Shown here: positions 18,987-30,014 of the stretch, one piece after another
Layout of the letters: every line of letters starts with the position of its first letter
Position numbering within the stretch: position 1 is the stretch's first letter
Assembly (NCBI GenBank): GCA_038093515.1
Contig: JBBPSI010000249.1
Location: forward strand, 1 to 34,141
Direction of reading: 5' to 3'
Length of the DNA stretch: 34,141 nt
DNA from: Butyriboletus loyo
Lineage: Eukaryota > Basidiomycota > Agaricomycetes > Boletales > Boletaceae
The notes under the pieces: generated by a model
Database searches by the model: none
Seen by the model: the letters and a program-made list of their open reading frames with translations, nothing else
Told to the model about the DNA's origin: nothing
Position numbers and translations under genes: made by a program

Positions 18987-20808
18987 TCAGTCAGCAATAG
19001 CTTTTACTTTCACTGGGTCCATCTTCGCACTTCCATGGCCTACGATGAGTCCGAGATATTCTGTTTCTTCGGTCTCGAACTCGCACTTTGACAGCTTTAG
19101 GAACAGATTATTTTTTTGTAGAATTTTGAGTACTTCCTTCACGATTTGAGGATGTTCTTCTAAATCCGTGGTGAAAATCATGATGTCATCAATATAGACC
19201 ACCACTTTTCCTTTATTTATTAATTTGCGGAATATTGTGTTCATCATCATCTGAAATGTTGTGGGGGAATTGGTAAGGCCAAAGAATATTACCAGGGGTT
19301 TGTACAGCCCCCTGTTCGTACGGAAAGCGGCCTTCCATTCATCTCCATCCTTGATTCGGACATTATTGTAACCCCATTGAACATCCAATTTCATGAAGTA
19401 TTTTGCTCCTTTCAACTTGTCGACCAATTCCTGAATCAATGGGAGCGGATACCGATTCTTTATGGTGATGTTGTTGAGCTTCCTATAGTCCTGTACTGGT
19501 CTTAACCATCCATCCTTTTTCTTAATGAAAAAGAATGCTGAAGTGAACAGTGATTTTGATGGTCTTATTCGGCCTGACTGTAGGTTCTCTTCAAGGAAAA
19601 CGTCCAATTCTTTTTGTTCATCAGGTGACAGATTATATATTTTGCAATCGACAACATGTTCACCAGGGGTCAATTCAATAGTGTGATCCCATGGCTTTCT
19701 GGGTGGTAATTCGTCGAAATTCTCTTTGTCAAAGACTGATTTGAATGCGTGGTAATGGGCTGGTACAATTTCCTCGAATGTCTTCTCTTTCTTTTTGGTC
19801 ATGACTTCTGCTGCCAACTCCGTGGATTTAGTGGCGCAAAGATACGAGTCGCAATCCAACTGAAAGATCCGATCACCCTTTTCTATTGGTTCCTCATCAT
19901 CATCATCCTCTTCAGTTGGAATCAATTGTGGAATTGGATAACAATTTGATTCACATTTGAATTCCAATGTGCCTTCCTGCCAATCGATCTGAGGGTTATG
20001 CTTTTTTAACCACTTGTGACCTATGAACAAGTCAGCTTTTTCCCAGGTCCATTACTCTGAATAAGATTTTTTCGGAATGGTCTCCAATTTTCATCTGTAG
20101 AATGACGTAGTCAGTAATTTTGCCATTGGCATTCATTGTACCATCGGCATTGTATACGGATATGGGATGAGGAAGAGGGATCATGTTAATTCCTTTGGCT
20201 TTTACAAAACCAGAGCTAATTGAAGATCCAGTACAACCGCTGTCTATTAATGCAGTCACTTCAAACGTTCGGTTATCGTCTGTTGTGATTAATTGTACTG
20301 AAACTTCCAAACTGTTCTTTGCCGAATTGCTTTGAACAAACTTTTGCTCTTGTCTGAGTTCCGCAATAGTCACCCATGCAGCATCATCATCCATAGCTTT
20401 CAAATCCTCAATGAGAGAATCTGATATTTCTTCAAGTCTGGATTTGTTGACAAATGTTTCTAATCGCTGTTTTAGGGTTTCAGAATTGTGATGATGTAGC
20501 GCTCTGACCATCTGATCCGAGGACCAATATCGGAGATTGCCATGTTTACTCCTTACCCTGGGATTGCATCCTTTGATTGCTTGTTCCCCTGACAGAACAG
20601 AGGCAGAGGGGGTCAGATGGACCCCTGAACTCTTTTGCTCTTGTGGTGACGCAACCTCAGAGCCAGTTTCTGACATGACTACTGGTATTTCTCCGGCCCG
20701 AGTAGTGCCACTCACAGGGAGGGTGCACTTCTTTGATCTCTCGGTTTCTCCTGAAGCGGACTTTGAAATCCGCTTCTGCTCACCTTTGCCCTTTGGCTTC
20801 TTGATCTC
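18987..20808 (-). pseudogene. Element C pol: protease and reverse transcriptase remains
   Basis: Protease motif ALIDSGCTGSSISSGF lies in the 20032-20715 frame. After a probable extra A in a run near 20035-20041 the reading resumes as FIGHKWLKKHNPQIDW. RT blocks are IKKKDGWLRPVQDYRKLNN, MKLDVQWGYNN, FFGLTNSPTTFQ and YIDDIMIF. The frame ends at a TGA (18987-18989) where AIAD-W-PVP is expected from the family. The frame is otherwise long and open (347 codons), so decay is moderate here. Confidence 0.88.
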
Positions 20809-22016
20809 TCAATCTGCCTTAGGCCTTTTTAGGATTTTTACACCGGGCGCCTCAGCTTTCGCGGGCTTCACCATTGATTCCTGTATCTCTTTGTTTTCCC
20901 TAGCATGTTCCACTTCTAGACAATTAAATTTATTGGAAGATGGAATACATGAGGTACTGGCAATTTTCTCCAGCAAGTCGAGACTAGGTCTCACTGGAGA
21001 TTTGGAAAATCCCCTTTAGGGACATGCGGCTCAATCTTTTCGAGTACTTCTACTAATTGTCCCTCATGTTCAAAACACCGTGTTCGAAATACTCTCAAGT
21101 TCTTGCAGTTGCACGCAAGATGACCCTTTTCTCCGCATTTAAAGCATAGCCCTTGTGATCGAGCCTTGCTCAGATCCATTGATTGCCCTTGCCCTGGGTA
21201 CGTGATCCCCATCGAGCTAGAGCTTGGCGATTCCTTCTTTTCGGCTGGCTGTTGCCGAGATGGTTCTTTCGAAGCTGCAGCTGCAGGTTTCACCGTGTTC
21301 TGGTTCTGTGAAAACAAAGAGTAATTTGAAAACCACTTGGGCTTCGATCCCTTTCTTCTATTAATCTCCATTAGGGCTGTTTCAGCCCTAATTAACGCTG
21401 TTTTCCACTTCTCATTGTTGTAATCGTCCAGAAGGTTCACCTGAGACCTTTCTATGAATTCGCAATTTCATTGTTGACTCCGTCTCTGATTATGGTGTTG
21501 ATGAACGGAGTCATTGAGTGACGATCTCTCATAGAGTATCTGGCTTGAATTGCGAGAGTATCAAGTTTGGTGAAAAAGTCTTCTACTGATCCTTTATCCT
21601 GTTTGAGCTTCCTGAGATCCACTTCGGCCTGACGTTTCAGGGTTGCTGGCATGAACTGGTTCTTTAATTCATGTATGAATAGCCCCCAGGTCCAGGCGAC
21701 AGACATGCCATGTTCGTCTATGTGTTGATCAATGAATAAGTCTGCTAGTCGACCTGCTGTGTTGTCTCCTTTCATGTAGGATAACACAAAATATATTTTC
21801 GCATCGTCATTTGGGAACCTGTCCGTATTGGCCATGATGTACAGCTTGACTGTATGAAGCCACTGTTGGAATTTCTTTTTGTCGCTGTCAAAGGCATCAG
21901 GTTTGTTTGCGTAACCCTTGTGGGCATGTTCTGGGGTAAAGGCATTTACATGGGAACAGGGAGAAGTCGGTAATGCAGGTGGAGGAATGGAAGGGAGGGG
22001 GCGAGGCCAATCGGCC
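20809..22016 (-). pseudogene. Element C gag remains (5'-truncated)
   Basis: The capsid-like region includes FDSDKKKFQQWLHTVKLYIM, FVLSYMKGDNTAGRLADLF and VEDFFTKLDTLAIQARY. A one-base deletion near 21452 shifts the frame into LLDDYNNEKWKTALIRAETA and on to a standard CCHC zinc knuckle CFKCGEKGHLACNC. A TGA at 20809-20811 follows KRPKAD. The N-terminus is replaced at about 22016 by the dispersed repeat. Unlike Gag of A and B, this one has a canonical knuckle. Confidence 0.85.
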
Positions 22017-22787
22017 GCACATAATGTAGTCACATTGTCATGTAGCACACGGCCACCCTGGGTTGACAATATCACTTGGTAGACAGGCACCCTGTGGCGG
22101 GCCCGTGGGTGCATTAGGAATACTTTGACGGCAGGGCCTGCCTGAGCCAAAAATGACAGTGTTGATAAGTTGGCCTGCAGGGTAGGGAGATGTAGGATAT
22201 GGGTTGCATGCAGGCAGGCCTGCCCATGGGTTGATGGAGGACCTATGCTATAGATGGGCGGGCCCAGAGAGGGTATATACTACAGACGAATGGGCCCACT
22301 AAGGGTAAATATCATAGTTATATTACAGGTGAGTGCAGACGAGCAGGCCCTTGGGGTATTATGTACTTCAGATGGTGGAGCCTGCTAGGGGTGCATGGAA
22401 TAGTTGTGCTACTGATGGGGGGCCTGTAGGGTGATATGGAATGCAGACAAAGGGGCCCACAGGTGGAAATGTGACTCAGATGAGTGGGCCCTCAGGGTGG
22501 TATGTGCTATGGATGGGCAGGCCTGCTGGGAGTAATTGTGAGGGCTGTGCTGCTTGTGGGGGGTGCATGGGGTGATATGTAATGCAGATGAAGGGGCCTG
22601 GGGATGGAAATGTCACTCAGACAGGTGGGCCTGCTGGCAGTACATATTTGGGCCAGACTATGGACGGGGGGCCCACAGGGGGATATATAAAGCAGACAAA
22701 GGGGCCTGCAGGTGAATATGTGAATCAGAAGAGTGGGCCCATGTGGTGATATGCTGTGCTGATGGGCAGGCCTGCTGGCAGTATATC
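22017..22787. repeat. Dispersed GC-rich repeat, copy 2: head and first array segment
   Basis: The head is collinear with 66-330. From about 22180 an irregular array of GGGCC(T/C)(G/A)CAGG cores extends to the insertion of element B. A looser higher-order pattern recurs roughly every 110-145 bp, for example GCAGA(C/T)(A/G)AAGGGGCC near 22443, 22584 and 22692, and GATGGGCAGGCCTGCTGG near 22512 and 22761. No protein is supported. Confidence 0.7.
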
Positions 22788-23213
22788 TGTTATGCTGGGC
22801 GCTAACAAACAGAACAGCGAGGAGGCACTCTGGAGTGGCCTCAAGACTCTGGAGACGATTCTGGAGAAGTCTCAGACTATGTCTTAGTGCTCGCACTAAG
22901 AGTCTGGCAATGAACTAATTGCTAGCAGAAAGCTGCGTAGAACTAGATACTGTACAGGGTGTAAAGACCGGGTCTTTATACTACTGGGGGTCTGCGCACA
23001 GACCAAGTTCCTAATCGAGTCGCGAGAAGGAAACTACAAATGGGGAAGGAATATTCCAGAGAGTTCTGGAGTACGAAAGAAAGCGCGTCCGTGCGCGAGA
23101 AATGATGACTAAGCTAAAGCGGTTCGTACCGCTCAAAGGGCACTAGCAAAAGGCTAGGCGAATGAAGTAGTCCAAGTGGTAGTGGATGGAAAAAGTATAC
23201 CACTACCGTAACA
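22788..23213 (-). repeat. 3' LTR of chromovirus B
   Basis: 426 bp, TGTTATGCTGGG to CCGTAACA, followed by the polypurine tract at 23217-23226. Most differences from 29487-29912 lie in the first 160 bp. Confidence 0.95.
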
Positions 23214-23216
23214 TTA

Positions 23217-23226
23217 CCCCCTTCCC
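23217..23226 (-). other. Polypurine tract of chromovirus B
   Basis: The minus strand reads GGGAAGGGGG, identical to element A, three bases from the LTR boundary. Confidence 0.85.
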
Positions 23227-23264
23227 ATGGTGGAGACTCCGACTCCACAACTTGAATACTCCCT

Positions 23265-24536
23265 TCATTGAGACGCTCCCTCGTTGAAGTCATAGTCGTA
23301 AGGATCGTCGGCAGGTAACTCTGCCCATGCGTCGTCACGGAATGTGCAGTTGGCGACGATGTGGCCAACGGCGCCGCATAAGCCGCAGACACGTTCTGGG
23401 CAAAACTCCTGTATATGACCAGGGGCGATGCGGCGGCAAAACGGGCAGGTGTAGTTGGGACACTCCCTGCGGAAGTGGCCGACGGTCCCGCACTCGAAGC
23501 AGAGTTGCGGGCGGATGAGGCGAGGTTGAGTAAGGCCCGGGCTGGGACCAGGGGATCTATCGTCGACGACGATAGGGGAATCACGAGTGCCCCGACCAGC
23601 GAGGTAGGGAGGCGGGGGTCCATAGGAAGAGTCATTAGAGCTACCAGCTGCGGCGGCAGGGGTAGTGGCGCGGGGAATGAGTTGGATCGAGGGGGTTCCT
23701 CGTCGAGTAGACGGCTGGGGGGTGACGGAGCGGATGGCCCTGTTGGCGATTCTACGTCCTGCGGCGGTAAGGGTGACTGACCCTGGGATAGCTCCGGCCT
23801 GGAGCAACGGCTGGCGAGGTTGGCGACGCACTGTACGAGGCGGTAGGGGGGAGTGTCGACGAGCGACCTGGGGCTCGTCGACGTCAGTCCAAAAGGACTC
23901 CAGGGACTCTCCTGTCGTCTCACGAGACGAGTCTGCTACCAATGTGGTTGCAGGCGACTCTCGAGCGGGTGGCGCTGGAATAGGTACAGGCGAAGGAGAT
24001 CTTGCCGGGGGAGGACGAGGCACTGGATTGGGGCCGCGAGCCATGGGGCGGAGGTAGCCAATACGGTCGGCGGAATGGAGGTAGAACTGTCGCTCCCTAG
24101 GAGCAAGCGCGATGAGGATGGGTCTAAGGACGGGGGCCAGAATACCTGGCAAGAGTTGATCAACCACGTAGCCGAATCCTTCGGCGTGGAGGATATCGAG
24201 GGTGTAGCCCCTAGCCTCCATCAAGGAGGACTCAAGGGCGGCGGCATAAACGGGTGGCTGGTTGTCTGGGCACAGACGGGTGTGGACGGTGCGGGCGAGG
24301 GCGTAAGAGCGGTACAAGGAAGCGAGGGTGCGGAGGACGTAGTCTCCGGTAAAGTCCATACGCTGCTCTAAGGCGTAGGTGGCGACAGGATTTTCTAGGA
24401 CAGCGGCGTACAGTACGCGGCGGGAGGAAACTGGAAGGCGGGAGGAACGGACTGGAGGTTGAGGCGGAAGAGGGAGGTTCTCATTGTTGTTGTTGGCGGC
24501 AGACGAGGCGTTGTTTTCGACTGGAGAGATGGACAT
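23265..24536 (-). CDS. Extra 3' ORF: zinc-knuckle protein (element B)
   Basis: 423 residues and open throughout. It matches the element A protein with roughly 35 substitutions, concentrated in the N-terminal 20 residues and the Pro/Ser-rich middle. The helical N-terminal domain (about 30-165) is almost unchanged. All twelve zinc ligands are retained in CFECGTVGHFRREC, CPFCRRIAPGHIQEFC and CGLCGAVGHIVANC, as is GPPPPY. The start ATG again lies 9 nt after the pol stop. Intactness in an element whose pol carries a nonsense codon argues that the ORF is a real family gene and not a chance frame. No homologous function is known to me; a nucleocapsid-like or RNA-chaperone role is inferred from the knuckles. 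Confidence 0.85.
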   Translation of the reverse strand: MSISPVENNASSAANNNNENLPLPPQPPVRSSRLPVSSRRVLYAAVLENPVATYALEQRMDFTGDYVLRTLASLYRSYALARTVHTRLCPDNQPPVYAAALESSLMEARGYTLDILHAEGFGYVVDQLLPGILAPVLRPILIALAPRERQFYLHSADRIGYLRPMARGPNPVPRPPPARSPSPVPIPAPPARESPATTLVADSSRETTGESLESFWTDVDEPQVARRHSPLPPRTVRRQPRQPLLQAGAIPGSVTLTAAGRRIANRAIRSVTPQPSTRRGTPSIQLIPRATTPAAAAGSSNDSSYGPPPPYLAGRGTRDSPIVVDDRSPGPSPGLTQPRLIRPQLCFECGTVGHFRRECPNYTCPFCRRIAPGHIQEFCPERVCGLCGAVGHIVANCTFRDDAWAELPADDPYDYDFNEGASQ

Positions 24537-24545
24537 TTTCGAGTG

Positions 24546-27500
24546 TTACTGCGAAGATGGGGAGGGAAAATCCTTGGGATGGCGCAGTTTATAAGCTTTG
24601 AGCAAGGCCTGCGCATGGACCAGGTTCCCGTTTGGTTCCCAGGTGTTCTCTGCTGCGGAATACCCCTTCCAAGACACGAGGAATTGACGGCGTCCCTTCG
24701 ATCCGCGATGGGACAGGATCCGATCGATCTCGTACTCTTCATCTCCGTCTATTTCTTCCGGAGGGGGGTTAGTGAAATTCGGACCATGTTCCGCAGTTTC
24801 GCGATAAGGGGTCAGGAGGGACGCGTGGAAGACGTCATGGATCTTCCAGGTCGGTGGTAGTCGGAGCCTGTACGCCACAGGGGAGACGACTTGTGCGATT
24901 TCAAACGGTCCTTCCCGTCTAGGGGCGAGCTTCTTCGACGGGTACCTAAGTCGAAGATTTCGCCCTTCCAACCAAACCTTATCGCCAGTCTTCCACAGAC
25001 GGAACTTAGACTGGATCCGTTCCTTCATTAGTCGTCGTGCCTTTTCGTGGGCTTCTAAAGCTTCCGTTCAGGCTCCCGTGAGTTCCGAGAGTCTGGACTC
25101 GAGGGCGGGGAGGAACGTCTTTCCGATTGGAGGATAAGACCTCGGCTCATACCCGACCATCAGGGAGAACGGGGTTACGTTTGTCGAGGAGTGCGTCATC
25201 GAGTTGTGGGAGAATTCGGCCATGGGGAGTAATTCGGCCCACCGTTCAGGATGACCGTCGCAGAAGATCCGAAGGTACGTTTCCAGTTCTTGGTTGACCC
25301 GTTCCGTTTCTCCGTCGGTCTGAGGGTGGTATGCGGAGGAGAGGGCGAGGTCGTAGTCAAGAAGTCTCGCAAGCTCCCTAGCGAAGGCTGATGCAAATTG
25401 GGGACCTCGGTCTGAGATGCAGTGGGAGTGTAGGCCAAATCGAAGGAAAACAGTTTTGAAAAATAACTTAGCGACTCCAGCCGCGTCGATGTCCTTGTTG
25501 CAAGGGGAATAAATTACCCCCTTCGTAAGCCCATGGTCTACCACGACCATGACAGAATCATATCCGAAAGAGGGAGGAAGGCCGGTGATGAGATCAACCG
25601 AGACTTGTTCGAAGGGACGGGAGGCCACGCTGGCCAGAGGGGTGAGAGGGGGCACAGTGGGGTGAGTATTAACCTTATGCGCCTGACATACAGCGCAGCC
25701 GGAGACGAAACGGCGGACCAAATTAGCCATACCTGGCCACCAATAATCACGTTGCACCATGTTCTGGGTGCGGAATATACCACCGTGACCACCAGCAGGG
25801 CTCTCGTGTAAGGATCGAATGAGGTCGACCCGTGCCGCCTCGGGGATGTAGCGCTTCTTGCGAAAATACAGCTCTTTGCCATCGAAGTCCCAATCCCCAG
25901 CATTCATTTTGGGGAAGAGGGGAGAATCTTCGTAAAGAGCCTGCATGCATCGCTTGATCATGGGGTCGCTGGGGGTGGAGGCGGCGATCTTTTCCGCGAG
26001 TGCGACATCGATTTTCCTCGCGAACAGGTTTTCGGGGAGAAGGGTGACTTCCTGGTTGTCGGCGGAGGTGTCGACATCGTCTCGTCGGGACAGGGCATCG
26101 GCGGGACCCATCTGCGTACCCGGAATGTGATGGAAATGCAGGTCAAAATCCTGCAGGAACATGAGCCAGCGCGCTTGCCGGCGAGACAGCTTGTTTGGTT
26201 GGCGGAAGTATGTGAGATTCTTGTGGTCGGTGAGAATCTCCACCTGATGACCAGTACCGCGCAGGTAGTGGCGCCATTCTTCGAGTGCGTGAATGACCGC
26301 GAGCAACTCGCGATCATAGATATCGTAATTGCGCTCGGTGGGCGAGAGCGTCTTTGACAGGTAGGCACAAGGATGCAGGTCGCCATTGACATCCTTTTGC
26401 ATAAGTACTGCTCCAGTAGCAGTAAGGGAGGCGTCCGTCATGACGGCGAACGGTTTCGTGACATCGGGCATGGAGAGGACAGGCTGCCTCAAGAACGACT
26501 GCTTTATCGCCTGGAATGCGGTATCACAGGCGGGGGTCCAGGCCCAAGGAGAGTTCTTCTTGGTTAGGTCATGCAGCGGCTTCGCTATATGGGAGAAGTC
26601 CTGTATAAACCTGTGGTAGAAGTTGCAAAACCCTATGAAGGACCTCACAGCCTTCACTGAGGTCGGAGGGTTCCATTCGCGAATGGCCTTTAACTTAGTG
26701 GGGTCCATCTTGACCTGCCCTTCTCGGACCATCATGCCGAGGTACTCGACTTCCTCGGCGTCGAACGAACATTTTTCCAGCTTGAGAAACAGCTTGTGCT
26801 CCCTGAGTCTCTCCAGGACGCGGATCGTGCGGGCCTCGTGTTCCGCGGGGGTGGCAGAATGAATCAACAGGTCGTCCATGTATATGATCAGCCAACCTTC
26901 TGCCATGAGGTCGCCAAAGATGTGGTCCATCAGCGCTTGGAACGTGGCTGGGGAGTTACAAAGTCCAAAGAACATCACGGTGGGTTCGAACAACCCTTGA
27001 GGAGTGATGAAGGCCGCCTTCCAGCGGTCGTTCGGCTTGATGAGGACATTGTTGTATCCCCAGCGGATGTCCATCTTGGTGAAAATCTTTGATCCTTTGA
27101 GGCGGTCTACGAGGTCGGAGATGAGGGGGAGAGGGTAGGCGTTTTTGACGGTATGCGAGTTCAGGTACCTGTAGTCCTGACAAGGGCGTAGCGAGCCATC
27201 CTTCTTGGATACAAAGAAGAAAGGGGCTGCTTGAGGAGACTTGGAGGGCGTGATCTTCCCCGACTTGAGGTGTTCTTCGACGAACGCCTTACATGCCTCT
27301 GATTCCTTCGGGTTCAGAGGATAGACCTTAGCGACTTTGGGTACGAAGTCTTTGTCGAGGTCGATGGCGTGGTCGAACGACCTGGATGGGGGCAGTTCCT
27401 CGGTGTTCTTCTTGTCAAAAACGTCCGCAAAGGACTTGAACGGGGTAGGGAGAACTGCTTTCTCCTTGACTGCTTGAGCGGCGATCTCAGTCGCGATGGT

Positions 27501-28106
27501 TGCCTTTCGAATAGGGTAAGCTTCCCTTGCTGAAGCGTCTACTCGCTTCTTCCAGAGCTTGGCTATCTTGGAGTCTGGGTCCAAGTCAAGGTACCGTACC
27601 AGGTACCGTTGAGCGATTGCCCGAGGGGAGTCGTGTCGGGGCTTCTTGATTTGATCTGGGAGATCGATATGGCCAGTGGCCCAATCTATTACCGGGTTGG
27701 CTTCTCGTAACCACGGTAGTCCCAAGATCATGTTTTCCTTTCCGATATTGAGGACTAGAAAGCTCCGTTCTTCCTCGGTTTCTCCAATCCTGATGGAGAT
27801 GTTGACTTTATACCTGATGACTCCTCCTTGGTTGTTTGACCCGTCCACGTTCTGGGCACTTAGTGGTTTGGGTAGCCGTTCCATCGGCAGTTTCTTTCGC
27901 TTCACTAGATCGCGATCTATGAAGCATCCGCTTGCGCCACTGTCCACCAGGGCGAATGTGTCGACGATTTGACCCCCTTCATGCGCGAATAATGACACAG
28001 GAACTCGAATTGATTGCGCATTGGGGTTTGACAAAACTACGGGGGCGATTACATGAGGAGGCGAAGACGTCGAAACTTCCCTCCTTTCTAAAAATCCTTT
28101 GGCCAT
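24546..28106 (-). pseudogene. pol of chromovirus B: protease, RT, RNase H, integrase, (TGA), GPF/Y module and chromodomain
   Basis: The first 1012 codons are open. Protease Asp55 (VDSGASG) is followed by RT with Asp346 (KMDIRWGYNN) and Y409-MDD-412. RNase H has D558, E600 and D627. The integrase zinc residues are H767, H774, C804 and C807. The DDE triad is D838, D899 and E935, with the usual 35-residue D-E spacing. A TGA at 25068-25070 stands where element A has CGA (Arg, in ELTGA-R-TEALEAHEK). The remaining 173 codons (24546-25067) hold KTGDKVWLEG, GPFEIAQV and the chromodomain. Translation would give an integrase lacking its GPF/Y module and chromodomain unless the stop is read through. The start ATG overlaps gag by 19 nt. 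Confidence 0.94.
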
Positions 28107-29287
28107 TCTTCGGCCACCTTGGTTGCTGCGACGGGCAGCTTTTCTTCATCTTCGTTGAAGCATGCCTTGAGGACATTCAAGACATCTTCTTGCTGGGTGC
28201 CTCGACCCTTTAACTCGGACAGATAGTCGACGAGTGGGGAGGGCTTGGGTTCTGGTTGCGTGACGACGGCGGCGCGTGTGCGCTGAGGGTTGCGAGGGGG
28301 ACGAGAGGGCGGTCCTCGGGAGTTCTGCCCATTGCGAGGGGGGCGAGGATGGTTGGTTGAACGACATCCGACTTGGTGGCATATGAAACACTTGTTCTGT
28401 TTCATGTACTCCGCACGTTGTACTGGAGTAAGTCGGACTGCGTCAACGTCCATCGCGTTGGGGTCCCTTCTGCTGGACGAGGGCTTGGAAGGAGAGGAGA
28501 AAGTGGGAATGTAGCGCTTCCCTGCGCGGAGGTCGTCGATGCGCTTGTGTTGCGCGTGGAATGCGGATGTTTTCTCGGCCCATCCGGCAAGCGTGGTAGG
28601 AGGTTTCTCGCAAGAGAGAACGGATTCGGCGAGGCGGGGGTCAAGACCGCGGATGAACCACTCGATGAGCGCCTTCTCATCGATGATTCCTGACTTGGCG
28701 GCGAGGAGCTGGAACTCTGTGACGTACGTGTCGTAGCCGTCCTTGCGGTTGGCCTTGTTCTGGGTTAGGTTCCCCAGGTCGATACGAGCACTTTCTCCTA
28801 CGTCGAAGGGGTGGAAGACTCGGTGAAAGTCTTCGCAGACGGTGGAGAACTCTCTTTGTCGTGCTGTAGGGTGACCATCCAGAAGAAGGCTCATCCATCC
28901 TTCGGAGAACGTCTTGCCCTTTCCTTCGCTCATCTTCATGAGGAGGGCGTTGATCTTTGACTCATCGTCAGGGAACGCTGTCTGGTTGGCGGCAAAGTAG
29001 GTGCGCATGGCAAGAAGCCATCGCGAGGCGTCCTCGTTGAGACCAGAGAAATCCTTGGGGACGATGTTCTTTTTGTCAGACATGTCGTTGTTGTTGTCTT
29101 CGTTGTCAGAGGGATCTGCGGGTGGAAAATACGGTGGAGAGGGAGAGCGGGAGACGTGTGGGGAAACGTGGGGGGTTCTGTCAAGCCAGTCGTCACTATA
29201 ACCGTCGTCGCTGGGTGCCGGTTCGTCTTCCTGCCCTAGACCCTGGTCCTCGGGTTGATAAGAGGGTTCGGGGTCCGACTGGGGCAA
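28088..29287 (-). CDS. Gag of chromovirus B
   Basis: 399 residues and nearly identical to Gag of A. It has the same acidic N-terminus, capsid-like region and permuted CX2CX4CX4H knuckle CFICHQVGCRSTNH in a basic Pro/Arg tail. The PPYY of A at residues 51-54 reads PPYF here. It ends WPKDF-stop within the pol ORF. No lesion was seen, so it may still supply particles in trans. Confidence 0.9.
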   Translation of the reverse strand: MPQSDPEPSYQPEDQGLGQEDEPAPSDDGYSDDWLDRTPHVSPHVSRSPSPPYFPPADPSDNEDNNNDMSDKKNIVPKDFSGLNEDASRWLLAMRTYFAANQTAFPDDESKINALLMKMSEGKGKTFSEGWMSLLLDGHPTARQREFSTVCEDFHRVFHPFDVGESARIDLGNLTQNKANRKDGYDTYVTEFQLLAAKSGIIDEKALIEWFIRGLDPRLAESVLSCEKPPTTLAGWAEKTSAFHAQHKRIDDLRAGKRYIPTFSSPSKPSSSRRDPNAMDVDAVRLTPVQRAEYMKQNKCFICHQVGCRSTNHPRPPRNGQNSRGPPSRPPRNPQRTRAAVVTQPEPKPSPLVDYLSELKGRGTQQEDVLNVLKACFNEDEEKLPVAATKVAEEWPKDF

Positions 29288-29474
29288 AGGGGAAAACTGG
29301 GGTTGAGGGTCTGGCGGGGCGGGAGAGTGTGGCGGCGATGGGTTGTCGACGACGATGGGTTCCGGTTCGGGAGAGGGAACGCGGAAAGAACGACCGACGC
29401 GTCTGGGACGTTGGATGGAAATGGTGGGCGAGGGGAGGGCGGCTTTACTGCTGAAGAGCAGAAGCGAGGTGAAG

Positions 29475-29484
29475 ATCTAGTTCT
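29475..29484 (-). other. Putative self-priming primer-binding site, chromovirus B
   Basis: AGAACTAGAT on the minus strand, two nt inside the 5' LTR. It is complementary over 10 nt to ATCTAGTTCT at 29638-29647, the predicted transcript start. The motif pair and its spacing are the same as in element A. Confidence 0.7.
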
Positions 29485-29486
29485 TT

Positions 29487-29912
29487 TGTTACGCTGGGCG
29501 CTAACAACTAGAACAGCGAGGAGGCACTCTGGAGTGGCCTCGAGACTCTGGAGACGATTCTGGAGAAGTCTCAGACTATGTCTTAGTGCGCACACTAAGA
29601 GTCTGGCAGTGAACTAATTGCTAGCAGAAAGCTGCGTAGAACTAGATACTGTACAGGGTGTAAAGACCGGGTCTTTATACTACTGGGGGTCTGCGCACAG
29701 ACCAAGTTCCTAATCGAGTCGCGAGAAGGAAACTACAAATGGGGAAGGAATATTCCAGAGAGTTCTGGAGTACGAAAGAAAGCGCGTCCGTGCGCGAGAA
29801 ATGATGACTAAGCTAAAGCGGTTCGTACCGCTCAAAGGGCACTAGCGAAAGGCTAGGCGAATGAAGTAGTCCAAGTGGTAGTGGATGGAAAAAGTATACC
29901 ACTACCGTAACA
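29487..29912 (-). repeat. 5' LTR of chromovirus B
   Basis: 426 bp. TATAAA is at 29674-29679 (minus) and the predicted transcript start near 29647 is 32 nt away. The target duplication ATATC follows. Confidence 0.95.
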
Positions 29913-30014
29913 ATATCTTTGGGCCATGCTACTGACGGGGGGCCTGCAGGGAGATATGTAGAGCAGACGAAGGGGCCTGCACATGGATATGTCCATTAGA
30001 CAAGCGGGCCCATG
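29913..30014. repeat. GC-rich array, segment 2 (between element B and a solo LTR)
   Basis: Continues the array of 22180-22787 with the same cores (GGGGGGCCTGCAGGG, GCAGACGAAGGGGCCTGCA). This shows element B split one array. Confidence 0.75.

Larger units (their letters stand above)
16373..22016 (-). mobile_element. Chromovirus C: degraded, 5'-truncated Ty3/gypsy element
   Basis: A 235-bp 3' LTR and polypurine tract are followed on the minus strand by chromodomain, integrase, RNase H, RT, protease and gag, all recognisable but interrupted by many TGA codons and at least three single-base frameshifts. Its 5' end stops abruptly at about 22016, where the dispersed GC-rich repeat begins. The 5' LTR and gag N-terminus are missing and were not found beyond the repeat. 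The proteins are clearly divergent from A and B (PR DSGCTG versus DSGASG, RT YIDD versus YMDD), so it is a separate, older lineage. Confidence 0.92.
22788..29912 (-). mobile_element. Chromovirus B: full-length Ty3/gypsy element of the A family
   Basis: 7125 bp. Its 426-bp LTRs (22788-23213, 29487-29912) differ at about eight positions by eye (about 98% identical). It is flanked by the perfect duplication ATATC (22783-22787, 29913-29917). It carries gag, pol and the extra zinc-knuckle ORF in the same order and spacing as A and is uninterrupted. It is older than A by LTR divergence. It inserted into the GC-rich array. Its only coding break found is one TGA in pol. Confidence 0.96.
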
